Source: Hanleya hanleyi (lineage: Eukaryota; Mollusca; Polyplacophora; Lepidopleurida; Hanleyidae). From it: DNA of 64,000 bases. Shown one piece after another: positions 24,641 to 35,659 of the stretch. How positions within the stretch are numbered: the stretch's first letter is position 1; each line of letters begins with the position of its first letter. Below the pieces are notes generated by a model. That model was not told where the DNA came from and made no database searches. It saw only the letters and a program-made list of their open reading frames with translations. The position numbers were made by a program, and so were the translations under genes. The DNA is taken from contig JAVTVY010051524.1 in assembly GCA_036873755.1 (NCBI GenBank), positions 62,001-126,000 of the forward strand. The letters run 5' to 3'.

Positions 24641-25198
24641 TTAGCAGTGGGTGTCTTCAACGATGATAATATAATTAATTATTTTTTCTTCAAGAATATA
24701 ATAATGATTTCAAACCTTTTCATACGACAGTGGATATCATACAAATGCGTTATATATACCGATCTACATAACCCTCTATATCTTCATCTACAACTGAATT
24801 GAACTGAATTTTATTATCTTGAACTCCAGATAGAGTATTGAGAAATAATCAATATACACGACTATTTGGCGAGAGATTAACTGAACACACGTAATTGTAC
24901 AGAATTGGTTATAGTACACCCCATTAAATTATAACAATATTCAATATTCATAAAATCATAGCATTGAACAGTACATTAATAGATTAATAAATTATAATAA
25001 ACTTTATAGGTTCATAGAATCAAATAGATTCTCAAGTGATGAACGAACCAATACATTTTCCACGATCTCCCGACGTGTCACTTTTCGGCAAAATCTTCCA
25101 AAGACAGACTGGTTACCTCCCCTCTATGTCCATGCAATATCTGGTACGGTGTGGAGGCTAAGAGCTGAAGAATGTCCCGTGAGTAAGAGTTCGACCAC
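24641..25198. other. AT-rich intergenic DNA
   Basis: No gene or repeat recognised before the start of relic B. Confidence 0.5.
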
Positions 25199-25570
25199 AG
25201 TAGTATATAAAAAGCAAATTCCCGCTCATCAGAGTGAGGCTGTGGAGGTGACGTCACGTCGGGTGCGAGGTCACATCCGGGCCAAAGGCTACTTCCGGGT
25301 CAAAGGTCACTTCCAGGTCAAGGTTATAGGCATAACCATATATGCAGCGAGAGTAGGGAAATCCCATGCATAGCAATATATGCATCGAGAGAAGGGGAAT
25401 CCCCATAACCCTGGTGGGAGTCGGAGCAGCAGTGTGCGCATTATAGGCTGGCTCGTTATTCACGCGGCCATGAGTCCGTACATAATGGGAAAGGTTGAAA
25501 ATACCATGGTATACCTCGGGTACTAGAGGGCGGGTCCCCGACATATACTTCTATGTCCAGCCGAATAGGC
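25199..25570. repeat. Left terminal inverted repeat of relic B
   Basis: Pairs with 33,035-33,929. Contains GAGGTGACGTCACG, a DR1-like GGGTCAAAGGTCA at 25,297-25,309, further GGTCA half-sites, and the blocks CATATATGCAGCGAGAG and CGGCCATGAGTCCGTAC that recur inverted on the right. Confidence 0.7.
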
Positions 25571-26260
25571 ACAATGTATGCGCAGTACGCAGGTAGGCAT
25601 GAGGCGAACGTTTTGTGGTAGAGGTGGACCATCCTTGGCCCAAATAGGTCGTGTTGGGTATCATATTGAAGCACTCGTGTGATGAGAGTCCCACTGGACT
25701 GGAGTGTAGTGGAAATGCGGCTTGCCGTGAATATGCGCAAGCGCAGATAGAGAATAGCGGGAAAAGGGCTTTTAATGGACGTTTTGTAGTAGAGATGAAC
25801 CCTGGTCCGAATGGGTCGAGTGGGGTGTCATATTGAAGCACGCGTGGGGGAGAGTCCGACTGGCATGGTGATTTTGTCCGGTTTCCTCATTCAGCGCAGT
25901 CGGGCAGTAGTATAGAAAGAGGGCATGTGAGTTGGAAGTTTGAGGTCGAGGTGGACCATCCTCAGTCCAAATGGATCGTGTATTGAAGCTCTCGTCGAGT
26001 AGAGTCGACTATGGCCTTACTGTAGGGGAAGTGAGGCTATTAGGCGCCTGCGCACTCGGGGAGTGATAGACAAAGGGCTTTTGATGGGCGTTTTGGGCTA
26101 GAGGCGAACCATCCCTGGTCCAGATGGGCCGTGTTAGCGCTTCCGACCGGGATACTTTGTTAATGAAGTAAGGCTATGGTGCGCACGCGCTGTCGGCAGT
26201 AGTAGAATAAGCGCGAGTAAGTTCCCTGCGTCTTCTCTACCTAGCCCCAGAATGTATTAT
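25571..26260. repeat. Left subterminal array of relic B
   Basis: About four degraded units, read on the minus strand, each with GCTTCAATATGA, GGACCATCC-complement and AGTAGTATAGAAAG-like blocks and a CG-rich NRF1-like word. They mirror 29,990-30,870. Confidence 0.6.
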
Positions 26261-26524
26261 TTCTTTGACACAGACAGTTGAGAGAAAGAAAGATCAACAC
26301 TTCCGAAAGTTTTCATATAGTTTATTATTCCCTCCAGCACATCACACTTACGCTGGGGGAGCCGCGTGTTTACATAATAGTATGGTGTGTATCAGACGCT
26401 TCGCCGGCGTCGGTGTTGCATCTGTCATATTCGTTCTTGCCCGTTAGATGTATTCGCGGCTGCTCTTGTCCAATCAGAAACGTCCGCATTCGGTCATATT
26501 CGCTGTTGTCCGTTAGACGTATCC

Positions 26525-26815
26525 TTAATCGTCGTCGGGCAGTCCATTGTAATGGCAACATGTCCTGGACCAGCTGTTGGCGCATTTTGATCGCATTTTG
26601 GAAGGCTCTGTGGGTGGTAGTCTCATATCCTCTTCCAAGTAACGCTTGGTCTTCATGATGGACCTATGCGTGGGGTCGCCTTTCATTTCAAGCGGTAGCA
26701 GGCTATATTGTTCGTAGATCGCCATAGTTCGACTCTCAGCAGTCAGAGTATCAGCATCTGCCCCACAGATGCCAGTGTCTTCATACATATGTATATTCTT
26801 CTGCTGTCGAGTCAT
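26525..26815 (-). pseudogene. Small element ORF (type s1), relic B left half
   Basis: A 96-codon frame reads a hydrophilic peptide with YEQYSLLPLEMK and, near the end, MRSKCANSWSRTCCH. A homologous peptide lies in relic C (38,356-38,670) with YEKCRSFPLELK and, after a frameshift, RSKCEKSCARTCC. Conservation of these blocks in two decayed copies shows a real small gene of the family, about 100-110 residues. The start shown is a usual ATG but upstream homology is not visible. No known domain; the Cys pair is notable. Confidence 0.5.
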
Positions 26816-27182
26816 ATCGTAGTGTCTGGTGAACGTGCCTTGGAACTCAGAGCATTATAAGCCATGCTGCGGTTGGACGCCGACTATGATCGTCTTTAGG
26901 ATATGTTTGCTTTCATGGACGACAGTAACGCCCGTCAACGCCGTATCGCTCAGCTGCATAAATTAGGTCCCCTTCGAAAACGGCTGAGTCAGTTGGCGGC
27001 TGAGGCGTTATTTCCCGTCTCCAGCTGCGTCTTCGTAAAGTTTTGAAATGCCTCATGCAAGGACAGCAGATTCTGGGCACGGGTGGTTGTGTTGATATCC
27101 TCTTTGATATCCTAGGCGCCTGTTGGACGGGCTCTGCAGGGTGTGGACTCGGTGGATGGTCTGAGTGTCGCTGGCTTACACT

Positions 27183-27850
27183 CTAACTTTGTGGTGACCC
27201 CTCGCCGGGTAACAGGTGTGTCGTCAATTGGCAATCTTCATGATTATGGGCTTTAAGTCTACGAACAGTTAGCCATATGAACGACTCGTCCAGACTTAAA
27301 AAAACATCCATGAAATAGTCGATGTTGTCAGGATATATTTGACTTCCGAACATGCAGACTTGCGCTCTGTCGATAGGATTGGTGAACAACACAAAGTATT
27401 GGCAGTTCAAGGCAATATCTCTCGACGCCTTCCCTTGAGGAAAGAGATTCCGGGTCAAATAGATGACGAATAGATTCCGATGATGAGATCCTTTGGTGAT
27501 CCTTTGGTGAACTTTGGTCATCGGCCGCATCAATCAGATCATCCAGTACTACCACGTTGATCTGATCGGAGTCGAAGTAATACACTTGATCGATATCTTG
27601 AAGAATGCCGTGGACGAAGCTCAGATCCTATAACCTTGTAGTTTCGTAGGCGGGCTGCCACTGGCTGTAGCACTAGGCAATACGTGTATAACTGATGGGC
27701 TCTTTCTCTAAGAATTTTATCACCCGGGACGTCTTGCCACACCTCGTCGAACCGCTGATGGTCATGGTTTAGGGAGGCTGTAATACTCTCGTCTGTGACG
27801 TATCCCTTCTTCGTGCGTACGTTGAACATGCACGTTATCATAATCTGGAC
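27183..27850 (-). pseudogene. Packaging-ATPase pseudogene, relic B left half
   Basis: Frames on the minus strand carry the family blocks, shifted between frames: HHRNLFVIYLTRNLF with QGKASRDIALN downstream, and NPIDRAQVCMFGSQIYP, corresponding to the part after Walker B. The region upstream (27,540-27,850) holds a frameshifted N-terminal part. It lacks the C-terminal third seen in the other half. Several frameshifts and stops make it non-functional. Confidence 0.65.
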
Positions 27851-27952
27851 TCCGTTCTTTGAGATGGCTTCGTTCTATACGATTTTTGTGTATGGAAAAC
27901 AAATGTCTACGTAGATTAAAAGGAGGTGGAAAATGACCTCGAACAGGCCTGG

Positions 27953-27967
27953 CATATATAAACCATG
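27953..27967 (+). promoter_or_regulatory. TATA box at the centre of relic B
   Basis: CATATATAAACCATG: a consensus TATATAAA directly before an ATG, between the two ATPase remnants. The reading frame that follows closes after about 30 codons. A distance of only 2 bp makes this ATG an unlikely start; the TATA may serve a later one. Confidence 0.35.
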
Positions 27968-28119
27968 GCTATGTCTTCATGGACATCCGTCACGGAAGCC
28001 TCACCGATGCAAGCCGTGTTATATGCAGGAGCTCGGAATTTGGAGATGACATAACGTGCAAGTTCAACGTACGCACGAAGAAGGGGCATGATTAACCCCT
28101 GCGTCTCAGACAAGAGTAT

Positions 28120-29188
28120 CAGAGCATTCCTATATTATGACCGTAAGCAGTCCGACGGGGTGCGGCAATACGTCCTGGGTGATAAAATTCTTAGAGAAAG
28201 GGCCAATCAGTTATACATGTATTGTCTGTTGCTATAGCCAATGGCATCCCGCCTTCGAAACTACAATGTTATAGAAGAGCTTCGACCAAGGCATTCCTCA
28301 AGACATCGATCAAGCGTATGACTTCGACACCGATCAGACCAACGTGGTAGTTCTGGATTGGTCTGATGGGTGCGGCCAAGGACAACTTTCACATCCTCAT
28401 CAGAGGATCCCATCATCGGAATCTATCCGTCATCTTTTTGACCCAGAATCTCTTTCCTCAAAGGAAAGCGTCGAGAGAGATTGCCTTGAACTGCCAATAC
28501 TTCGTTTTGTTCCCCAATCTCATCGACAGAGAGAAAACCCGCATGTTCGGAAGTCGAATTTATCCTAACAACATCGACTATTTCATGCAGGCATTTCAAG
28601 CGTCGACGAGTCATCCGTATGGTTACATATTCATAGACTTAAAAGCCCATACTCATGAAGATTGCCGATTGCCGACCCACCTGTTACCCGGCGAGGGGAC
28701 ACCACAAATTCAGAGTGTAAGCCAACGACATTCAGACCATCCACCAAGTCCACACGCTGCAGCGCCCGTCCAGCAGGCGCCTATCCAACCTGACGGCCCA
28801 ACCCATATCCGTACAAGAGAATGAACACAATGTGGAGACCAGGTTATGATGGGATCTGCTCAAAGAAAGCATGGACGCTGAGGTGGAGAAGACGTTGAAG
28901 GCCACAGAAATCAAGTTTCACCACAAAGGATATTCGAAAGAGGAAACCACAATTTCAGCCCATAACACATTACCGCCCAGACTACGACGAGCTCTACGTC
29001 AATAGTATGTCCACCTCGTGACCTTCATGAAATTACTGGACAAGGACCCGGTCCAAATGGAAATCGAAAGAATATCGTTGATGTTGAAAATCCCAGGCAT
29101 GAACTGGACAGTGGCGCATGTGTTGGCGATGTCTCAAAAGAAACGCCTGTGTGAGCGCATCATTAAGATAAAAAGCGTCTGCAGGTAA
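28120..29188 (+). pseudogene. Packaging-ATPase pseudogene, relic B right half
   Basis: Family blocks in order on the plus strand: a P-loop region at 28,149-28,175, the HHRNLSVIFLTQNLF block near 28,420, NLIDREKTRMFGSRIYP, a proline-rich linker near 28,740, and a C-terminal part ending at TAA 29,186-29,188. In the P-loop the codon expected for the catalytic lysine is AAT (28,167-28,169), so Walker A reads asparagine. There are frameshifts near 28,330-28,370, and an in-frame stop where the linker ends (28,822-28,824). Not functional. Confidence 0.7.
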
Positions 29189-29190
29189 AC

Positions 29191-29198
29191 TATAAATA
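29191..29198 (+). promoter_or_regulatory. TATA box upstream of element ORF s2
   Basis: TATAAATA three bases after the ATPase stop and 30 bp before the ATG of the next frame; a tidy per-gene promoter. Confidence 0.55.
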
Positions 29199-29228
29199 GC
29201 CCATACGACACACTCTCCTCATTTAATC

Positions 29229-29602
29229 ATGATCACTACGGCATCGACGTTGATTAATGTCAACTTTGAACCGGACAATAGAAATATTCTAGCTGATGCG
29301 TTACGTCAAGCCGACGTTCAAGTCGATGCTATCATCGTCGCAGCTCAACTGGGACCACCTATGCAGCTCATCACCAACGCATGCGTTGTCATATTGTCAC
29401 GCTTCTGGATGACATCCAATGGGTGACCAGGTTATGTCTTCTGCTGCATAAGAAACAGATACTACCCAAAGAGGATACCAACAAAACTACCCGTGCTCAG
29501 AATCTGCGGTCCATGCATGATGCATTTCAAACGTTTATGGAGACGCAGCTGGAGACGGGAAATCACAACTGTTCTCGAAGGGGATCTAATTTATGCAGCT
29601 GA
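29229..29602 (+). pseudogene. Small element ORF (type s2), frameshifted
   Basis: The frame opens with ATG at 29,229 (STLINVNFEPDNRNILADAL) and is continued after a frame change near 29,390 by HIVTLLDDIQWVTRLCLLLH and a charged tail. The two pieces together suggest a protein of about 120 residues. I recognise no family. It sits between the ATPase and the 3' block with its own TATA box. Confidence 0.45.
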
Positions 29603-29990
29603 GCAAAGCGGACAAGAGCGAATATGGCCGAAGGCTGATGCAACACCAATCATGGCGGTTTCTGATTGGAGAAGAGCAGTCGATAATACCTGTAACGGAC
29701 AAGAACGAATATGACAGATGCAATACCAATCGGCGGCTTCTGATTGGACAAGGTCAGTCGGAGATGGGTCTGATACACACCATACTATTATGTAAAGACA
29801 CGCAACGCGGCTCCTCCAACGTGGGTGTGATGTGGTGGAGGGGATATTACACTATACGAAAACTTATGATCGTGTTGATCTTTCTTTCTCTCAACTGTTT
29901 GTGTTAATGCATTCAGACATTATAGGACTAGGAATAGAAGACGCAAGAGAAATTATTCCCCAGCGTCAGACTGATGACAGTTCCACTACA
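29603..29990 (+). repeat. Conserved 3' block of relic B, right side
   Basis: Tandem ~75-bp units with GACAAGAGCGAATATGGCCG and CTGATTGGA (29,605-29,765), then the GCGGCTCCTCC stem region and a CTTTCTTTCTCTCAACTG block. The same order occurs inverted at 26,240-26,560, so it belongs to the inverted arms. Confidence 0.6.
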
Positions 29991-30870
29991 AACCACCATA
30001 GTCAGATTCTACTCCACGACTCCATTGAAATGGCCTTTTTACTACTACTGCCAGACCGCGCATGCGAGTCATAGCCTTACCTCCACTACTGAGCACCCCT
30101 GTTGAGCGCTTCAAACTGATACCTAACACTGCCCATTTGAGCGACAGATGGTCCACCTCTAGCCCAAAACGTCGGAACAAATGCCCTTTCTCTAACACTC
30201 CCCGAGTGCGCAGACGCGCCTTAGCCTTACTTCCTCTACAAAGCACCACGCTCGGATTCTTCGACGAGCGCTTCAATATGACACCCCACATGATCCATCT
30301 GGACCACGGGTGGTCCACATCAACTCCAAACTCTCACTTCAAATGTCCTCTTTCTATATTACTGCCAGTCTGAGCATGCGCCGAATTATGAAACCGGACA
30401 AAATCACCACGCCAGTCGGACTGTCCCCAACGAGTGCTACAATATGACAACCCACACGAACCATTTAGACCACGGATGGTCCACCTCGATCTCAAAACGT
30501 TCACCCATATGCCGTTTTCCCCACTATTCCCTGACTGCGCATGCGTTACATAGTCTCACTTTTCCTACACACCACCACAGTTGGACTCTACTCGACGACA
30601 CCTCACACGACCTATTTCGACCAAAGATGGTCCACCTCGACCCCAAAACGTCAATCAAATGCCCCTTTCCTGCAATTTCCTGATTTACGAAACCGGACAA
30701 AATCACCACGCCATTTGAACTCTTCCACATGCGTGCTTCAATATGATGATATCCATGTGACCCATTTGGGCCACGGATGGTCCATCTCTACCCCAAAACT
30801 TCCACATCAGGCCTACCCGCAGTCAGAATTTTCTGCGAATGTCAACGCATATGCCACTAGACGCCTCCCA
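29990..30870 (+). repeat. Right subterminal array of relic B (~155-165-bp units)
   Basis: Five units with GATGGTCCACCTC near 30,145, 30,307, 30,474, 30,627 and 30,775, each preceded by GCTTCAATATGA-like and CCATTTGGACCA-like blocks. Several carry CGCATGCG words. Frames spanning it are artefacts. Confidence 0.7.
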
Positions 30871-32963
30871 GGCCATCCTTAAAAATATGTGTGTTGGGCG
30901 TAACCCGACCCTGTTTCAATAATGTTTTTTTTTTTTTTTTTTTTTACCAGGGTGAATTTGAACACATTCAGAATGGCTCTTGTTGTTATTTTGCAGATGC
31001 GAACCAAAAGTGGTGTTGTAAGTAACCAGCTGGGGTCTGGTTCTGTCTAATATGAAAAAGCCATAGACTTCTGTTTCTTTCTTTGGTTATTTAGCTCATG
31101 AACAATACCTCGATTTTTACACTTTTTTTGATGGTTGGAAAAACCACAGTAACTCACCAGAAAGACAGGGACTTGTGAAACTGATAATCATATGTTAGAT
31201 CAAGCGAGATGTAGGAAACATTATGAATTGCATTCTTTGGCTTAATTGTTCCAAGGCACCCCAACCATGAGGTGACTTTGAACAAGTGAAAATGAAAACA
31301 ACTTTGATCCGATGATCACCAATCTCCTGCATCGGAAAGGTCAGACACCAGGAGGGATTTTAAGATTATAATATATAGCATTTTCAAAAATTAATTTATA
31401 ACACTTAAAAAAAAAAGACCCCAAAAACATGTTTACAGTCACCCCAGATTATGGTATATTATTCTTTGTTCGGGTGAGGATGTGGGCAGTTCTTCTTTAC
31501 TATTGTAGCTATAATGAATAAATAAGTTTTTATTCAATTCTGGAATTCAGACTTTTTATTTTCTTTGACAGTTTTCCATGGATTTATAACAGATACGCAA
31601 CATCAACAATAAAAATAAGGAAATTTCTATTTTTGTCCCACCAAACTTTATACCGTGTTTGTTTTTACAGTCAGAGATCTGACTCACCATCAAAATTCGA
31701 GAGCCACAGACATAAACAAGAAGTACAAAGCCATTAAAGTTAAAATGACCTCAAATAAACTGACTTGAATCTGTGCTCTGAATGTTCAGGTCTCAATACA
31801 GGCAGATCGGCAATGTATTTTTTGACATCTCTGAGGAAACGATCCATTTTCATTTTCTTAAATTTCATACCGTTGAATTCTACTTTGCCTGATGTGCTGT
31901 CTTAGGAAAAATTGAATGTCATTTTAATTTTGAACGAATCTGAATCTAATCCATCTGCTAAATGATATCCAATTTGTTGTTGTTCTTGTTTATCTGTTAA
32001 TCCACTCTTAACTCGATGGGTATTTTTCACTGATGCTAGGTTGAAATAACTGGTCGCCAGCTCGTCATTTGCGACCGTAAATCCGTTTTGGCGACCGCAG
32101 AATAACATACTACTCGCCATTTGGCCCCTGAAACTTTTTCAACAAGTCTGCATATTTTCAGTCAAAAGTCTAAATGTGAACCATTTTCACTACCAAAATA
32201 TTGCCTAGAAGAATTTCCACTTACAGATTAAAGAGACATACAACTACCAAGGTCCGGTGATTTAGTCACAAGCGTGTCAGTGGTCTCGTTTCATTCCGAA
32301 AGTAAAAACAGCATGTTGTTGTTGTTGTTGTTGTTATCTACACACGTGCCTCATGCCTGGTGGAGTTTTTCACTTTGTGCTGTTTGCACAGTTACTGTGG
32401 CCATAACATTCTCTTGTATATTACTTCAGATCCTTAGTTTTATTCAGTCATGGTCAACAACTTTTCAAATGCCAGTCTTCAAAAACATCGTTTGCAAACG
32501 TCCCAGGTTTTCATTTTCACCCTCGTGTACTTTCCGTTTGACGACCGCGTGTTCCTTCATACAGACTGGCGCCAGTCGGGAACCATTACAGAGAGCATTC
32601 GCGGTTTCCAAAAAATAAACGAGCAAAGGTTTCGGAGATTTAGTTTGCGTATTACGCCATCAAAACATACGTCAAGCAGCAAGCTGAAAGGATATCTCGG
32701 AGCTATTTGACTTGATTTTTCAGGAAATATCTAATAAATCTCTTTGAATGAACAAATTCTACCCCTGTCACATTGACAATCTATGCAACTCTGGCCGACA
32801 AATTCACGACTTACGCGATTTAACGATAACAACAACAACATGGCTGTTTGAAGAAGAAAAAAAAAACATTTCGTCAACAGATGGCCAATAAAAACTTTTG
32901 GGTCGGCAGGTTTTGGATGGGGCGGGCGGGTTACGCCCAACACACATATTTTTAAGGATGGCC
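30871..32963. mobile_element. 2.1-kb DNA transposon with 37-bp perfect TIRs, inserted in relic B
   Basis: The first 37 bases (starting GGCCATCCTTAAAAATATG) are repeated exactly in inverted orientation at 32,927-32,963. The interior has a poly(T) run near 30,925-30,945, a GTTGTTGTT microsatellite near 32,313 and only short frames, so it is non-autonomous. No clear target duplication is visible outside the TIRs. It interrupts the last unit of the B array, so it is younger than B. Confidence 0.8.
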
Positions 32964-33034
32964 CCATGCATCGTAAACTACAGTGCAAGACAGAAAAATA
33001 AGATGCCCCACTTCATACCGTAAAGAAGAATGTC

Positions 33035-33929
33035 CATGAGTGAGTTCCCAATTGGGCCTATTAGGCTGGACATAGAGGTATATGTCAGACACTCGCCCTC
33101 TAGTACCTGAGGCATATCATGGTATTTTCAAGCTTTCCTACGATGTACGGACTCATGGCCGCGTGGATAAGATGTCAGCCTTTGATGCGCGAACTGCTGT
33201 TTCGACTCCAATCAGAGTCATGGGGATTCCCTTTCTCTCGCTGCATGTATTGCTGTGAATGGGGATTTCCCTTATATCGCTGCATATATGGCTATGTCTA
33301 TCATCTTACCGAGCTAAGGGAGTTTCCCATTTCATTGCATAATTACCCTTAGCCCAATGGCTTCTTTCACCGTGTATTTCTCCCGATATCAGCTTCCCCA
33401 AGCATTAAGTCCCAATGCTTTAATAGTCTCCATTTAAACGAGCCATTGAAATCAAACTGTATTTAAATGTTTTGACCTGGGAACCCCCAACTCCAGACAT
33501 GTCAGTTTTACTTGAGTACACGAGGCGCAAGACTGCGGGATTCTGCGCGAGATAATTTCCTTCCAACACTGCTGGAGTGTGTCTTCGTTCAAGGCTTGTG
33601 ATAGTCCCGACTTGGTGTTTCACGGACCAGTCGGCTTTGATCAGTTCCGTCACACCCTAATACACGCATATAGCACTTGTTACCGCATGGCTACGTGCAG
33701 AAGTGTCTACATATGTTCGTGCCATGCGTTCAAATGATGATGCCTATAACTTTTGACCAGGAAGTGACCAGAGGTGACCTTTGACCCGAATGTGACTGGA
33801 AATGACCTTTGACATGGAAGCGATCTTTGACCTTCGACCCGGCTGTCAACTCACACCGGACGTGACATCACATCCACGTGACCTCCTCACCCTTAATAAT
33901 GCGTGGGAAATTGCTCTTTATATACTACT
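33035..33929. repeat. Right terminal inverted repeat of relic B, with an insertion
   Basis: Complementary to 25,199-25,570: CCTATTAGGCTGGACATAGA and CTCATGGCCGCGTGG blocks, then, after a foreign stretch at about 33,350-33,735, DR1-like motifs at 33,775-33,787 and 33,803-33,815 and the end block TTTATATACTACT. Confidence 0.65.
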
Positions 33930-35655
33930 GGCCCCTGTCTTCTAACCCAGCGGAGAGAGGTGTTCGTCCATGGTTGCAAGAGAAAAGGACATGAAAAGCG
34001 ACACTAATCACCGGGACATTTTTATCCGTCACACCGGCATCGTCGGTTCAAATCCTGTCTGGATCCGTTCTCATTCTGAGAGTGAAGCCTTCGTGAGAGT
34101 GAGATCACGACTGTCACGTATTAAAGCCGCCACGTCAGTTCAAACGGTCGGTGCTCGGGGTATCGATCGTTAGTGTCTGACGGTTGGAATCGTGGTCAAT
34201 CAGTGTAAACGAAGGGCAGAAAAAGACTGACATCATGGCAGTTTCCACTGTTCGGAGCGTACTAAACAATATATTTGATAGAGTTTCATTATTTAAGCGT
34301 TCACAGTAACCAATCTGCAGTTTATTTATTAATCCTGTCTTTTTAAACACTTCTTACTGTGTCCGAAGTCAGAAACTATATCCAGGACTGGTACGGAGTT
34401 TACAGATATGCATAGGTGTATCCCATCCACCATAAATGGCTTGGTAAAGTGTTATAGTGTACAGGCACGTGTTTCGAATACAACAATGTTGCAGTGTTAG
34501 TTTAGACAGCCACAACAACAAGCTAGGGATCATTCCATTTACAAGATGGGTAGAGAGTGGGGGGCGGGGGTCCTGCCTGCGATTAGGTCCACTCGATCAA
34601 TTCGTTACCATGGTTACGTGATGTGGGCAGGCGACGCAAAAAGAATGCCTTACGAATAGTATGCAAAATCAAACTAAAAATTCCTGAGTTTCACTCTGTC
34701 CTTTTACAAGCGGAGAAAGGTGATTACATGGCTCTCCGTCCAGAACCCAGACTGAGGCAGACCAGAGAAAGCCTAATGTTCACACTGTACCGTCACTATT
34801 GGCCTGGGCAGATCCCACATACACTACGATAGCCAGCTCTATGACTGAGCTGATGTCTGAAAAGAATTTCCGCGCCCAAAATCGAAACCCAGCATCAGAT
34901 TCAGGCCCTCTCATATGGGAAAGGAATGCAGAAAATCTGATCAATAAAACGCAGGCTCTTGGTACAAATTAAAAGTTCCGTTCCAATCTTAACCTCGCAA
35001 CTTGTCTTCGCCCTTGTGAAAGCCAAGACTAATTAACTATTGTGGGTGGGACTCCATTGTCATCATTCCTTTCTTATGTGGGTGTGGTCGGGGGGGGGGG
35101 AGGTGTTACGTAAAGATTTAAAATTTGTATGTGTATGTTCTGATGATACTGTGGCCTAGAAGTATTCCATTTGTGTGCATGGTTTTGATGAAAGCAATGT
35201 GGGACCTGAGATATCTAACGTACAATCCTATCAATACCAGCCCAGACTGTACGTGTGTTTGTGCCTAAACCAATATCGTGTCAAAAGTGGTCCGGTAGAC
35301 TTTGACACGATATTGGTTCAGTTTTAAGACTAAACGGTTAACAGACAATCAACCCGGCTGCTACCTGCACAGATTGTAGACCTTCTATTTTAGTAGTAGA
35401 TAGACGGGTGCTTTTTGAAAATCGGGTCAGGGGTCAGATGAAGTCGACACATGTATAGGCCTATATTTAACGGGTTTGCTCGATTATAGGATGTCTGGTA
35501 ACAACGCTTACATTTTCTTATGTGAATTTACTTACCTCCAAACCTGACGCACATGCAAATTAATGTTTCATTGATCACACATTAAAAAAAACACACAACA
35601 GCAACAACAACAACACTCACCTAGCTAAATTTTGTATGGTAAGAATTCACCTTTT
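33930..35655. other. Intergenic DNA with one perfect hairpin
   Basis: No supported gene. A perfect 18-bp stem (AACCAATATCGTGTCAAA at 35,268-35,285 and its complement at 35,301-35,318) encloses a 15-nt loop. A poly(G) run lies near 35,088-35,100. Confidence 0.55.
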
Positions 35656-35659
35656 ATAT

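Larger units (their letters stand above)
25199..33929. mobile_element. Relic B: decayed, largely palindromic Polinton-like element
   Basis: The ends are AGTAGTATATAA at 25,199 and the complement TTATATACTACT ending at 33,929. From both ends inward come similar terminal motifs, subterminal arrays, the conserved 3' block, a small gene and an ATPase pseudogene, in opposite orientations meeting near 27,940. Left (25.2-27.86 kb) and right (28.03-33.93 kb) halves are related but diverged and differ in the gene between ATPase and array. The right half is enlarged by a 2.1-kb transposon and a ~370-bp insertion. All genes are broken. No matching 6-bp target duplication is visible at the ends. Confidence 0.65.

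Noticed and set aside
32274..32618. Frame with a hydrophobic MLLLLLLLS start that looks like a signal peptide
   Set aside because: The leucines come from a GTTGTT microsatellite inside a non-autonomous transposon.
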